In this document: in pieces, positions 34,347-42,555 of the stretch | Layout: every line of letters begins with the position of its first letter | Position numbering within the stretch: position 1 is the stretch's first letter | Source of the DNA: Achromobacter denitrificans NBRC 15125 | Lineage (GTDB): Bacteria > Pseudomonadota > Gammaproteobacteria > Burkholderiales > Burkholderiaceae_B | Direction of reading: 5' to 3' | Assembly (NCBI RefSeq): GCF_001571365.1 | Contig: NZ_BCTQ01000041.1 | Coordinates: forward strand, 1-58,295 | Length of the DNA: 58,295 nt | Made by a program: the position numbers and the translations under genes | The notes under the pieces: model-generated | What the model saw: only the letters and a program-made list of their open reading frames with translations | Told to the model about the DNA's origin: nothing | Database searches by the model: none

Positions 34347-34371
34347 GGCGCCAGCCCCTTGAGGGGGCGCC
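34347..34371. repeat. GC-rich hairpin between the PIMT and tolC genes
   Basis: GGCGCC-AG-CCCC-TTGA-GGGG-GCGCC forms a strong nested stem-loop in the 76-base gap. There is no T run after it. It may act as an attenuator, an mRNA stability element or a dispersed Burkholderiales intergenic repeat; no other copy was noticed in this window. Confidence 0.4.
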
Positions 34372-34405
34372 GCGCCCCGGGCGGCCCGGCGTATCGTTGA
34401 CCACC

Positions 34406-35737
34406 ATGCGTTTCCGATTGCTAACGGCTTTACTGGTTTTTACCTGCGCCGCAAGCGTCGGCCCGTCGCTTGCCCGCGCGCAGAACCTGATCCAGGTCTG
34501 GCAATCGGCGCTGGGCAATGACCCGATCTACGCCGCCGCGCGGGCCAACTACCGCGCCGGCCTGGAAAAAGAACCCCAGGCCCGTTCCCTGCTCCTGCCC
34601 CTGATTTCCGCCGAAGCCGGCGGCGCCTACCAGGAAACCCGCAGCACCCAGGGCCTGGGCATCGCCTACAGCGGCGGCCGCGGCGTCTGGGACCTGTCGC
34701 TCACCCAGCCCCTGTTCGACTGGGGCCGCTGGCAGAACTACGAGCAGTCCAAGCTGGTCGTCGCCGACGTGGAAGTGCAATTGCAGCAAGCGTTCCAGGA
34801 CCTGCTGCTGCGCGTGGCCGACGCCTACTTCAACGTGCTCTACGCCCAGGACACCCTGACCGCCACCGAGGCCGAAAAGGCCGCCGTGGCCGGGCAGCTG
34901 GAGTCCGCCAAGCGCAACTTCGAGCTGGGCAACGCCACCATCACCGACACCTACGAGGCGCAGGCCCGCTACGACCTGGTAGTGGCCCAGGAACTGCGCC
35001 TGCAGAACGACCTGGAAGTGCGGCGCGACGAGCTCGCCAAGATCATCGGCACGGCGCCCGGCGCGCTGGCCGAACTGCCCTACGGCGTGCAACTGCCCGC
35101 CCCGCAGCCCGCCCGCGTCGCCGACTGGAGCAACCAGGCGGAGGCCTCCAGCCTGGACGTGCTGCGCGCCCAGCTGCTGACCCGCATCGCCGGCCGTGAA
35201 ATCCAGATCGCCAAGAGCGGCCACTATCCCACGCTGAACCTGCGGGCCACCAGCGGCAGCGCCAGCGATGCCGTCATGCGCAATGCCGCGCCGGGCAAGC
35301 CCATCGACAATACCGTCGGCGTCGTGCTGTCGATTCCGCTGTATTCGGGCGGCGGCGTGTCGTCGCAGGTGACCGAGAAAGTGCAGCTGGAGCAGAAGGC
35401 GCGCCACGACTACGAGGCGGCGCGCCGCCAGGCCGTGCAGGCCGCGCGCCAATACTACACAGGCGTCACCAGCGGCCTGGCGCGCATCCAGGCCCTGGAA
35501 GCGGGCGAGAAATCCAGCCGCGCCGCGGTCGAGGCCAACCGCACCGGCTACGAGGTCGGCGTGCGCATCAACCTGGACGTGCTCAATGCCCAGCAGCAGC
35601 TCTACGCCACCCAGCGCGACCTGGCGCTGGCGCGCTACAGCACGGTGCTGGCCAGCCTGCGCCTGAAGGCCACCAGCGGCATCCTGGCGGAAACCGACCT
35701 GGAAGCGATCAATCGCCTGCTGAGGGAGCCGCGCTAG
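34406..35737 (+). CDS. TolC-family outer-membrane efflux/secretion protein
   Basis: A 443-residue outer-membrane factor. Signal peptide MRFRLLTALLVFTCAASV... with cleavage near ARA-Q, then the two repeated alpha-hairpin/beta-barrel halves of OEP proteins: NLIQVWQSALGNDPIYAAARANY, LSLTQPLFDWGRW, FELGNATITDTYEAQARYDL, and the second-half LSIPLYSGGGVSSQV, VGVRINLDVLNAQQQLY. It should form the trimeric exit duct for type I secretion or RND/MFS efflux systems; the partner genes are not adjacent. The gene follows the PIMT gene, a common pairing in Burkholderiales. Confidence 0.92.
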   Translation: MRFRLLTALLVFTCAASVGPSLARAQNLIQVWQSALGNDPIYAAARANYRAGLEKEPQARSLLLPLISAEAGGAYQETRSTQGLGIAYSGGRGVWDLSLTQPLFDWGRWQNYEQSKLVVADVEVQLQQAFQDLLLRVADAYFNVLYAQDTLTATEAEKAAVAGQLESAKRNFELGNATITDTYEAQARYDLVVAQELRLQNDLEVRRDELAKIIGTAPGALAELPYGVQLPAPQPARVADWSNQAEASSLDVLRAQLLTRIAGREIQIAKSGHYPTLNLRATSGSASDAVMRNAAPGKPIDNTVGVVLSIPLYSGGGVSSQVTEKVQLEQKARHDYEAARRQAVQAARQYYTGVTSGLARIQALEAGEKSSRAAVEANRTGYEVGVRINLDVLNAQQQLYATQRDLALARYSTVLASLRLKATSGILAETDLEAINRLLREPR

Positions 35738-35752
35738 CGGCATCCCCCGGCG

Positions 35753-36241
35753 CTACGCGCCCTGGATCTTCTTCACCAGGGCGGTGGTGGAGCGCTCAAA
35801 CTCGAAGGGAATCGCCACGGCGCGCCCGCCCCAGGTCTTGACCAGGGCGGTCTCGGGCAGTTTTTCCATGTCGTAGTCGCCGCCCTTCACGATCAGGTCG
35901 GGCTTGAGCTGCGCGATCAGCGCCTCGGGCGTGTCCTCGTCGAAAGACGTGACGAGCGTCACGCAACCCAGCGCCGCCAGCAGCGCGGCGCGGTCTTCCA
36001 TGCGGTTCAGCGGGCGCTCGGCGCCCTTGCCCAGACGGCGCACCGAGGCATCGGTGTTCACCGCCACGACCAGCGTGGCGCCCAGTTGGGCGGCCTGGTC
36101 CAGGTAGGTCGCATGCCCGCGGTGCAGGATGTCGAAGACGCCATTGGTGAACACCAGCGGCCGCGGATGGCAGCCGGCGGCGATGGCGGCGACGCATTCG
36201 TCGCGGGACAGGACCTTGGATTCGAAACGGGCGGCGGGCAT
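35753..36241 (-). CDS. rfaE2: D-glycero-beta-D-manno-heptose 1-phosphate adenylyltransferase
   Basis: Transfers AMP to heptose 1-phosphate to give ADP-heptose for the LPS inner core. The 162-residue cytidylyltransferase-like protein matches the C-terminal half of HldE: VFTNGVFDILHRGHATYLDQA (HxGH-type motif), AVNTDASVRRLGKG, RAALLAALGCV, VKGGDY and FERSTTALVKKI. The separate kinase half (RfaE1/HldA) is elsewhere, as usual outside enterobacteria. It follows the ferritin-like gene by 34 bases on the same strand. Confidence 0.93.
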   Translation of the reverse strand: MPAARFESKVLSRDECVAAIAAGCHPRPLVFTNGVFDILHRGHATYLDQAAQLGATLVVAVNTDASVRRLGKGAERPLNRMEDRAALLAALGCVTLVTSFDEDTPEALIAQLKPDLIVKGGDYDMEKLPETALVKTWGGRAVAIPFEFERSTTALVKKIQGA

Positions 36242-36275
36242 GGCGCGATTGTACAGCCGCCCCCGCCGCTCGGCC

Positions 36276-37169
36276 TCAGACCGGCGACGGGCTCGCGGAG
36301 GCGAGGATGATCTCTTTTTCCTTCGGAACGATCAGGGACGCCATTTCCTTGCGGTAGCGGTTCAGGTCCTTCACGGTTTCGAAGCTGCGGTCCATCAGCT
36401 TGGACAGGATGTGCAGGATGCGGGTGGCGACCTTCTGCTCCCACACGCCGTCGAAGCGGATCTGCGTGTCCAGCCAGTGTTCGAGCCAGCCGGGTTCCGG
36501 CAGGCGCGACTGCACCGTGTCGTTGGGGAACAGATCCTTGTTCACGTGCAGGTTGGTGGGGTGCAGGGCCTGCTGGGTGCGGCCGGCCGACGCCATCAGC
36601 ACGCCGATCTTCGAGAACGCCAGGCGCGCCTGCTCGCTGGTGTTCTGGCCGCGGTCGTGCAGGGCGCGGCGCATGTACTGCAGGTAGGCGCCGGCGTGAC
36701 GGGCCTCGTCCTGGGCCACCGTCTTGTAGATGGCCTTGATGACCGGCTCCGTGTGCCATTCGGCGGCGCGGCGGTACCAGTGGTTCAGGCGGATTTCGCC
36801 GCAGAAGTGCAGCATCAGCGTTTCCAGTTCCGGCGCGGCGTCGAACTCGAAGCGCACGTTGTGCAGCTCTTCCTCGGTGGGCACGAGGTCCGGGCGGAAA
36901 CGGCGCAGGTACTCGATCAACACCAGCGAGTGCTTCTGCTCTTCGAAGAACCAGACCGACATGAACGCGCAGAAATCGCTGTCGCCGCGGTTGTCGCGCA
37001 GGAACATCTCGGTGGCCGGCAGCGCGGCCCATTCGGTGATGGCGTTCATCTTGATCGTGTGAGCCTGCTCGTCCGAGAGCTTGCTGCGATCGAAGTCGTC
37101 CCAGGGAATGTCATGCGCCATGTTCCAGCGCACGGCTTCCATGGTCTTGAAGAGTTCAGGATAAAGCAT
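36276..37169 (-). CDS. Ferritin-like diiron protein, acyl-ACP desaturase-like
   Basis: A 297-residue protein whose helices carry a di-iron signature: TEMFLRDN, then FFEEQKHSLVLIEY (ExxH) and, after a helix with CGEIRLNHWY, QDEARHAGAYLQYM (second ExxH). This pattern fits the fatty-acid (acyl-ACP) desaturase and related ferritin-like hydroxylase group. Reaction and substrate are unknown; desaturation or hydroxylation of an acyl or quinone-type compound is possible. The ATG at 37169 is used because the longer frame (to 37256) has no protein character. An inverted repeat (37305-37320) lies upstream. Confidence 0.75.
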   Translation of the reverse strand: MLYPELFKTMEAVRWNMAHDIPWDDFDRSKLSDEQAHTIKMNAITEWAALPATEMFLRDNRGDSDFCAFMSVWFFEEQKHSLVLIEYLRRFRPDLVPTEEELHNVRFEFDAAPELETLMLHFCGEIRLNHWYRRAAEWHTEPVIKAIYKTVAQDEARHAGAYLQYMRRALHDRGQNTSEQARLAFSKIGVLMASAGRTQQALHPTNLHVNKDLFPNDTVQSRLPEPGWLEHWLDTQIRFDGVWEQKVATRILHILSKLMDRSFETVKDLNRYRKEMASLIVPKEKEIILASASPSPV

Positions 37170-37304
37170 GTTCTGCCCTTGTATTCGTCCCGCTGATGGG
37201 GCTATGAAAATTAATGAATGGCGCGCGCGACATGTCGGCGCGAGCGCTGCAAACATCCCGCCGCAGCGCTATTTTTCGCCGTCTCCCGCGAAGCTATGAT
37301 GACC

Positions 37305-37320
37305 GTTTCATGAATGAAAC
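37305..37320. promoter_or_regulatory. Inverted repeat upstream of the diiron-protein gene
   Basis: GTTTCATGAATGAAAC consists of two perfect 7-base half-sites (GTTTCAT / ATGAAAC) around GA. It lies 136 bases upstream of the diiron gene and 30 bases beyond the ubiB stop. It could be an operator for the diiron gene, for instance for a TetR-type lipid regulator; no protein can be assigned. Confidence 0.3.
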
Positions 37321-37349
37321 ATGACGAGGCGTCTAGATCATTGCGCCGC

Positions 37350-38903
37350 CTATCGGGTCAATGCCCATATCGCGACCCCTACCGCGAGAGCCACGACGCC
37401 AACCAGCGCTGCAACCAGCCGGTTGTTCTGTTCCTGAGCCCGCCGCAGCTGGGCCATCTCGGCCAGCAGCGCCGGCGAGACATTGGGACGGCTCAGGTGG
37501 TCATGGACCAGCCTGGGCAAGGCGGGCAGCATCTGCGACCACTGCGCGGCCTCCTTCTCCAGGCTTTGCCGCAAGCCCTGGATCCCGACGCGCTGGCGCA
37601 TCCAGCGTTCCAGGTAGGGCTTGGCGGTCTTCCAGAGATCCAGGTTGGGGTCGAGCTGCCGGCCCAGGCCCTCGACGTTCAGCAGGGTCTTTTGCAACAG
37701 GACCAGCTGCGGCTGGATCTCCACATTGAACCGGCGCGAGGTCTGGAACAGGCGGAGCAGCACCTGCCCCAGCGAGATCTCCGACAGCGGCCGGTCAAAG
37801 TACGGTTCGCAGACGGCGCGCACCGCGCCCTCCAGCTCTTCCTCGCGCGTATCGGGAGGCACCCAGCCCGACTCGATGTGCAACTGGGCCACCCGGCGGT
37901 AGTCGCGGTGGAAGAAGGCCAGGAAATTCTGCGCCAGGTAATTCTTGTCGAACTCGGACAGCGAACCCACGATGCCGAAGTCCAGCGCGATGTAGCTGCC
38001 CAGCGTCTCGGGGCGGTCCGACACGTAGATGTTGCCCGGGTGCATGTCGGCATGGAAGAAGCCGTCGGTGAACACCTGGGTGAAGAATATCTCGACGCCG
38101 GTGCGCGCCAGGGTCGGGATGTCGATGCCGGCCTCGCGCATGCGCTCCACCTGGCCCACCGGCATGCCGTACATGCGCTGCATGGTGAACACCGTGGAGG
38201 CCGTGTATTCCCAGATCACCTCGGGCACGATCAGCATGTCGCCGCGGCCGGATTCCGGGCCGAAGTTGCGGCGCAGCTGGCTGCAGTTGGACGCTTCGCG
38301 CACCAGGTCCAGCTCGTCGTGCAGGTACTTGTCGAACTCGGCCACGACTTCGCGCGGCTTCAGGCGGCGGCCGTCGGGCCCCAGGCGCTCGATGATGCGC
38401 GCCACGACCTTCAGCAGCGACAGGTCCTTCTCGATGATGCTCAGCATGCCCGGGCGCAGCACCTTCACCGCGACTTCTCGGCCGTCGTGCAACACGGCGA
38501 AGTGCACCTGGGCGATCGAGGCCGACGCCACCGGATCCACGTCGAACTGGGCGAACAGCTTCTCGGGCGGCGCGCCCAGCGCCGCCTCGATGCAGGCGGC
38601 CGCCTGCGCCGAGGGGAACGGCGGCACGCGGTCCTGCAGCAGGGCCAGTTCGTTGGCGATGTCGGCGGGGATCAGGTCGCGGCGGGTGGAGAGCACCTGC
38701 CCGAACTTCACGAAAATGGGGCCGAGCGATTCCAGGGCTAGCCGCAGCCGCAGCCCGCGCGGCTTGCGCGGCCGCGTGCCCAGGCGGATGACCCGCAGCA
38801 GGCACGTGGCCAGCGGATGGTTCAGGCTGGACAGGACCAGTTCGTCCAGCCCGTAGCGCAGCGAAACCAGGATGATGCGGATAAGGCGCAGCAGGGGAAA
38901 CAT
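37350..38903 (-). CDS. ubiB: Ubiquinone biosynthesis kinase-like protein UbiB
   Basis: Atypical kinase (ABC1/ADCK/COQ8 family) needed for ubiquinone synthesis, thought to use ATP to mobilise quinone intermediates from the membrane. The 517-residue protein has the family KxGQ motif ([14 protein letters not shown]), the Ala-rich nucleotide loop [18 protein letters not shown], ExD-type DFGIVGSL and [11 protein letters not shown]. One hydrophobic helix lies at the C-terminus ([20 protein letters not shown]), as expected. It follows ubiJ by 3 bases. Confidence 0.95.
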   Translation of the reverse strand: MFPLLRLIRIILVSLRYGLDELVLSSLNHPLATCLLRVIRLGTRPRKPRGLRLRLALESLGPIFVKFGQVLSTRRDLIPADIANELALLQDRVPPFPSAQAAACIEAALGAPPEKLFAQFDVDPVASASIAQVHFAVLHDGREVAVKVLRPGMLSIIEKDLSLLKVVARIIERLGPDGRRLKPREVVAEFDKYLHDELDLVREASNCSQLRRNFGPESGRGDMLIVPEVIWEYTASTVFTMQRMYGMPVGQVERMREAGIDIPTLARTGVEIFFTQVFTDGFFHADMHPGNIYVSDRPETLGSYIALDFGIVGSLSEFDKNYLAQNFLAFFHRDYRRVAQLHIESGWVPPDTREEELEGAVRAVCEPYFDRPLSEISLGQVLLRLFQTSRRFNVEIQPQLVLLQKTLLNVEGLGRQLDPNLDLWKTAKPYLERWMRQRVGIQGLRQSLEKEAAQWSQMLPALPRLVHDHLSRPNVSPALLAEMAQLRRAQEQNNRLVAALVGVVALAVGVAIWALTR

Positions 38904-38906
38904 GGA

Positions 38907-39545
38907 TCAGGCGCCCCGCTTTGCGCCGGCCGTGGCCAGGCGGGTCTGGAGCGCGGCCGCCGAGCGGGCCAGGGCGTCGGTCCGGGCGTTCAGCTCGGCC
39001 AAGTCCAGGCGCCACTGCTCCAGCAGGGGCCGGCCGGCCAGCACGCCGCTTTCTTCCGACAGGTATTCCGACACGTTGCCGGCCAGGCGCTCGCCGGCCT
39101 GGCGCGCGCTGCCGGCCGCGGCGCGGGCGCCGCCCACGATGCGCAGCGCGGCGATGTCGCCCACCACGCGGGCCAGGGCGTCCTCGGGATCCCAGCGCAG
39201 CTGCTTGGAAAGATCCGCGACCACCTGGGCCAGGGCGGCGTCGCCGGAGATGTGCGTGGCTTCGGCGAAATCCGGCGCGTCGCGGTCTGCGCCCAGCCGC
39301 GGCAGCGGCAGCTTCTCGGGCGCGACCGTCAGGGTCACGTCGGGCACTACCGCCGGATCGGCCTGCGCGGCCTGCCCTTCGCTGTCTATCGTCAGGCCCA
39401 GGCTGAAGCCGCCCAGCGCGAAGCGCACGGTCTTGCCGGCGTGGCGGGAGAGGCGCTCGCGCGCCCAGTCCTCACGCCGCAACAGGGCGTTGAGCGCGCT
39501 AACAGCCAACCGCGAGGGAGTGGGCAGGAACGAAAAAGGCAGCAT
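38907..39545 (-). CDS. ubiJ: Ubiquinone biosynthesis accessory factor UbiJ
   Basis: A 212-residue protein with an N-terminal SCP2-type lipid-binding domain (LSRHAGKTVRFALGGFSL, then DVTLTVAPEKLPL) and a helical C-terminal part ending in a coiled-coil-like LAELNARTDALARSAAAL. UbiJ helps UbiK assemble the soluble ubiquinone biosynthesis complex and binds the hydrophobic intermediates. The ATG at 39545 gives the family's N-terminus; an upstream reading to 39641 adds 32 residues overlapping a terminator. Its place before ubiB agrees with the ubiE-ubiJ-ubiB order known in many Proteobacteria. Confidence 0.88.
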   Translation of the reverse strand: MLPFSFLPTPSRLAVSALNALLRREDWARERLSRHAGKTVRFALGGFSLGLTIDSEGQAAQADPAVVPDVTLTVAPEKLPLPRLGADRDAPDFAEATHISGDAALAQVVADLSKQLRWDPEDALARVVGDIAALRIVGGARAAAGSARQAGERLAGNVSEYLSEESGVLAGRPLLEQWRLDLAELNARTDALARSAAALQTRLATAGAKRGA

Positions 39546-39643
39546 GACGGTCTGCAACTGCCCGACGGGCCGGTTGCCGGATTTGATGGGTAAATCGGGA
39601 GTGTAACGGGTTAGATGAGAGCGTGTTTTGCGCAGGCACATGG

Positions 39644-39670
39644 AAAAACCGGCCCCTAGAGGGGCCGGTT
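39644..39670 (-). terminator. Terminator of the Tim44-like gene
   Basis: A perfect 10-bp stem (AACCGGCCCC / GGGGCCGGTT) with a TAGA loop; on the minus strand the stem runs into TTTTTCC. It lies 58 bases after the stop of the Tim44-like gene, so that gene is probably separate from ubiJ-ubiB. It also suggests that ubiJ has its own promoter between the terminator and 39545. Confidence 0.8.
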
Positions 39671-39727
39671 CAAACGGATGCCTTGCGGCACCCCCAACGG
39701 AGGGCGGTTCAGCCCGGTCCGCCAGCC

Positions 39728-40726
39728 TTAGCTGGCGTAGTCGACCGGGATCTGCTGAATGCCGGCCAGCAACCAGCCGCCGGACGCAGGCTTGAAGAGA
39801 TTCCAGACTTCCTCGAAGCGGAAGGCTTCGGTGCCCGGCGCTTCGCGCAGCATGCCGGAGAAGCGCACGCTGGCCAGGTGGCCGTCGGACACCGTTTCGA
39901 TGCCCAGCAGCTCGGCGTTCAGCAGCACCACTTCGGTCTTGTTGGGCGCGGCGCCGCGTTCGGCCAGTTGCGGCTTGAGCTCGGTGATCAGGTCGTCGGT
40001 CAGGAACTCGCGCAGGCGGTCGGTGCTGCCGCTGTCCCAGATGGCCTGGATGCGCACGAACTGATCCTTGGCCTGCTTCAGGAAGTTGGGCGTGTCGAAA
40101 TCGCCCGGCACGAACCAGTTGTTGTCCTCGCCGGCCTTCGGCAGGACGGCCGGCTCGGCGGCTGCGGCAACGGGAGCCGCGGCGGGCGCGGCGGCCGGCT
40201 GCAGCGACTCACGCCACATCGGCTTCTGCTGCTGGCCGGCAGACGCGTTGTTGGCGCCGCCGAACGCACCCTGCGTGGCAGTGCGGGGACCGGCGCCGCG
40301 CAGGCGGCGGACGATGAACATGATGGCGAACACGACCAGGCCGATCAGCAGCGCGGACGACAGGAACTCGGCGAAAGCGCCCGACAGGCCCATGCTGGAG
40401 AGCAGCGCGGCGATGCCCAGGCCGGCGGCAATGCCAGCGATGGGGCCGAGCCAGCGCGAAGCGCCGCTCTTGGCGGCGGCGCCCGCGGCGCCGGCCGTTG
40501 CCGCGCCGGCGGCTGCCGGCGCCGCGGTGGCGCCGGCGGTGTTGTTCGCCGCGGCCGGAGGCGTGGTGGCCTGGCGTTGCTGGGTCACATTGGAGGATTG
40601 TCGGCCGACGCTGGAACCGCCGCCGGCGCGCCGGGCTTCGGCGTCAAACGACGCCGTCACCAGCGCAGCGCCGGAAACGGCGATGAGCGCCGCGGCGACA
40701 AACCGCGAAAGACAGAATTTGGACAT
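39728..40726 (-). CDS. Tim44-like domain membrane protein
   Basis: A 332-residue protein. A hydrophobic N-terminal segment (CLSRFVAAALIAVSGAALV) acts as signal peptide or anchor and is followed by an Ala/Thr/Gln-rich low-complexity stretch (about residues 45-88), two close hydrophobic segments (WLGPIAGIAAGLGIAALL and SALLIGLVVFAIMFIV) and, at the C-terminus, a Tim44-like fold (FLKQAKDQFVRIQAIWDSG, LTDDLITELKPQL, VRFSGMLRE, EVWNLFKPASGGWLLAGIQQ). Bacterial Tim44-like proteins are poorly understood and mostly membrane associated. It interrupts the ubi group between ubiE and ubiJ and has its own terminator. Two hairpins precede the start in its leader. Confidence 0.85.
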   Translation of the reverse strand: MSKFCLSRFVAAALIAVSGAALVTASFDAEARRAGGGSSVGRQSSNVTQQRQATTPPAAANNTAGATAAPAAAGAATAGAAGAAAKSGASRWLGPIAGIAAGLGIAALLSSMGLSGAFAEFLSSALLIGLVVFAIMFIVRRLRGAGPRTATQGAFGGANNASAGQQQKPMWRESLQPAAAPAAAPVAAAAEPAVLPKAGEDNNWFVPGDFDTPNFLKQAKDQFVRIQAIWDSGSTDRLREFLTDDLITELKPQLAERGAAPNKTEVVLLNAELLGIETVSDGHLASVRFSGMLREAPGTEAFRFEEVWNLFKPASGGWLLAGIQQIPVDYAS

Positions 40727-40753
40727 GAGTTTTTGCTCCCTCGTACTCGCGCC

Positions 40754-40795
40754 CCCTGCTGCCCCGAGCAGCAGGGAACCCCGCGGATCGCGGGG
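40754..40795 (-). promoter_or_regulatory. Two tandem hairpins in the leader of the Tim44-like gene
   Basis: CCCTGCTGC/GCAGCAGGG (40754-40776) and CCCCGCG/CGCGGGG (40779-40795) are perfect stems two bases apart, just before the AGGGAG ribosome-binding site of the Tim44-like gene. They have no T run. They may stabilise the mRNA, act as an attenuator, or serve as the end of the ubiE transcript. Confidence 0.4.
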
Positions 40796-40905
40796 TCGTG
40801 GTCGCGACTTTTCTTACAATAATCTGAATAGCGTAAGAATAACGGACAAGACGCCGCCCCACAAGTTCCGCAAGGGGCGGAGAAATATCCTGCCGGCGAG
40901 GGCGG

Positions 40906-41682
40906 TCAGCCCAGCCGCACGCCTTCGTGCAGGGCGGCGATGCCGGCGGTCAGGTTGAAGTACTGCACCCGTTCCAGGCCGGCGGTGCGCAGCATGTCGG
41001 CCAGGGTTTCCTGGTCGGGGTGCATGCGGATCGATTCGGCCAGGTAACGGTAGCTGGCCTCGTCCTTGGCGATCTTCTTGCCCAGCCAGGGCAGGACATT
41101 GAAGGAATACCAGTCGTAGGCCGGCGCCAGCGGCTTGGCCACGCGCGAGAATTCCAGCACCAGCAGCTTGCCGCCCGGCTTCAGCACCCGGGTCATTTCG
41201 GCCAGGGCGCGGTCCTTGTGGGTCATGTTGCGCAGGCCGAAGGCCACGCTGACCCGATCGAAATAGCCGGAGGGGAAAGGCAGCCGCTCGGCATCGCACA
41301 CGGCGGCGGGCACCAGCAGGCCGGCGTCGGTCAGGCGGTCGCGGCCGACGCGCAGCATGGAATCATTGATGTCGGTGAGCCAGACCTCGCCCGTGGGGCC
41401 GGCCCGCTTGGCGAAGGCTTTCGCCAGGTCGCCCGTGCCGCCGGCGATGTCCAGCACTTTCATGCCGGGGCGGATGGCGGCGCGGCCGATGGTGAACGCC
41501 TTCCAGACGCGGTGCAGGCCCGCCGACATGAAATCGTTCATGACGTCGTAGCGCTGGGCGACCGAATGGAAGACTTCGGCGACCTTGCGGGCTTTTTCGC
41601 TTTCCGGCACCGACTGGAAGCCGAAATGGGTGGACGGCGAGGCGGAATCCGCGGAATGTTGCGATTCGGAGGGGTTTTGCAT
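40906..41682 (-). CDS. ubiE: Bifunctional demethylmenaquinone/ubiquinone C-methyltransferase (UbiE)
   Basis: SAM-dependent C-methylation of the benzoquinol ring in ubiquinone (and menaquinone) synthesis. The 258-residue protein contains the UbiE hallmarks: [22 protein letters not shown], the SAM-binding [33 protein letters not shown], and [15 protein letters not shown]. It diverges from phoB and stands upstream of the Tim44-like, ubiJ and ubiB genes on the same strand. Confidence 0.96.
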   Translation of the reverse strand: MQNPSESQHSADSASPSTHFGFQSVPESEKARKVAEVFHSVAQRYDVMNDFMSAGLHRVWKAFTIGRAAIRPGMKVLDIAGGTGDLAKAFAKRAGPTGEVWLTDINDSMLRVGRDRLTDAGLLVPAAVCDAERLPFPSGYFDRVSVAFGLRNMTHKDRALAEMTRVLKPGGKLLVLEFSRVAKPLAPAYDWYSFNVLPWLGKKIAKDEASYRYLAESIRMHPDQETLADMLRTAGLERVQYFNLTAGIAALHEGVRLG

Positions 41683-41763
41683 GATGAATTCCCGATATAT
41701 CGTCCAATGGTAGCCTATTGGCCCCCCGGGCCGAGGCCCGCGGACGCCTCCGGCGGCGCCCAG

Positions 41764-41797
41764 CGGTCACATACCTGAAATATTGCGGCCATACTAT
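41764..41797 (+). promoter_or_regulatory. Candidate Pho box and -10 of phoB
   Basis: CGGTCAC-ATAC-CTGAAAT (41764-41781) fits the 7-4-7 layout of a PhoB site, each 7-mer matching CTGTCAT at five positions. Ten bases later comes TACTAT (41792-41797) as -10, which is the usual distance when the Pho box replaces the -35. This would make phoB-phoR autoregulated under phosphate starvation. Confidence 0.5.
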
Positions 41798-41844
41798 CGC
41801 AATGTTCGCGCCGCGCCGGCGCTCAGAAGTGTGCCAAATCCGCC

Positions 41845-42543
41845 ATGTCCAGCACCATCCTCGTCGTCGAAGACGAACCCGCCATCCAGGAACTGATCGC
41901 CGTCAACCTGTCCTTCGCCGGACACAAGGTGCTGCGCGCCTTCGACGCCGACCAGGCCCAGACGCTGATCCGCGCCGAGCTCCCCGATTTGATCCTGCTC
42001 GACTGGATGCTGCCCGGCACCTCCGGCCTCGCCATGGCGCGCAAATTGCGCAACGACGAGCGCACCCGGGCCGTTCCGGTCATCATGCTGACCGCCAAGG
42101 GCTCCGAGCAGGACAAGGTCGACGGCCTGGAAGCCGGCGCCGACGACTACATTACCAAGCCGTTCTCGCCCAAGGAGCTCATGGCCCGCATCAAGGCCGT
42201 GCTGCGCCGCCGCGCGCCCCAGCTCACCGACGACGTGATCGACGTGGGCGGGCTGAAGCTGGACCCGGTGACGCATCGCCTGTCGGGCAACAGCCACTCC
42301 CTGCAGATCGGCCCCACCGAATTCCGCCTGCTGCACTTCTTCATGACGCACCCGGAACGGGTCTTCTCCCGCTCGCAGCTGCTGGACCAGGTCTGGGGCG
42401 ACCACGTCTTCGTCGAGGAACGCACCGTCGACGTCCATATTCGCCGCCTGCGCAAGGCCCTGGAGCCCAGCGGCCACGACGCGCACGTGGAAACGGTCCG
42501 CGGCAGCGGCTACCGGTTTACTGCCCAGCTCCCGACGCGGTAA
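41845..42543 (+). CDS. phoB: Phosphate regulon response regulator PhoB
   Basis: A 232-residue OmpR-family response regulator: receiver domain with acidic pair VVEDEPAIQEL, phosphoacceptor Asp in LILLDWMLPG, Thr in VIMLTAKG and Lys in YITKPFSPKEL, followed by the winged-helix domain (LQIGPTEFRLLHFFMTHPER, then RTVDVHIRRLRKAL and VRGSGYRF). PhoB activates high-affinity phosphate uptake genes in phosphate starvation. LDWMLPG, SPKEL and the PTEFRLL motif favour PhoB over other OmpR-type regulators. phoR follows by 12 bases; no pst or phoU genes are in the window. Confidence 0.93.
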   Translation: MSSTILVVEDEPAIQELIAVNLSFAGHKVLRAFDADQAQTLIRAELPDLILLDWMLPGTSGLAMARKLRNDERTRAVPVIMLTAKGSEQDKVDGLEAGADDYITKPFSPKELMARIKAVLRRRAPQLTDDVIDVGGLKLDPVTHRLSGNSHSLQIGPTEFRLLHFFMTHPERVFSRSQLLDQVWGDHVFVEERTVDVHIRRLRKALEPSGHDAHVETVRGSGYRFTAQLPTR

Positions 42544-42555
42544 AACTCCCGCACG

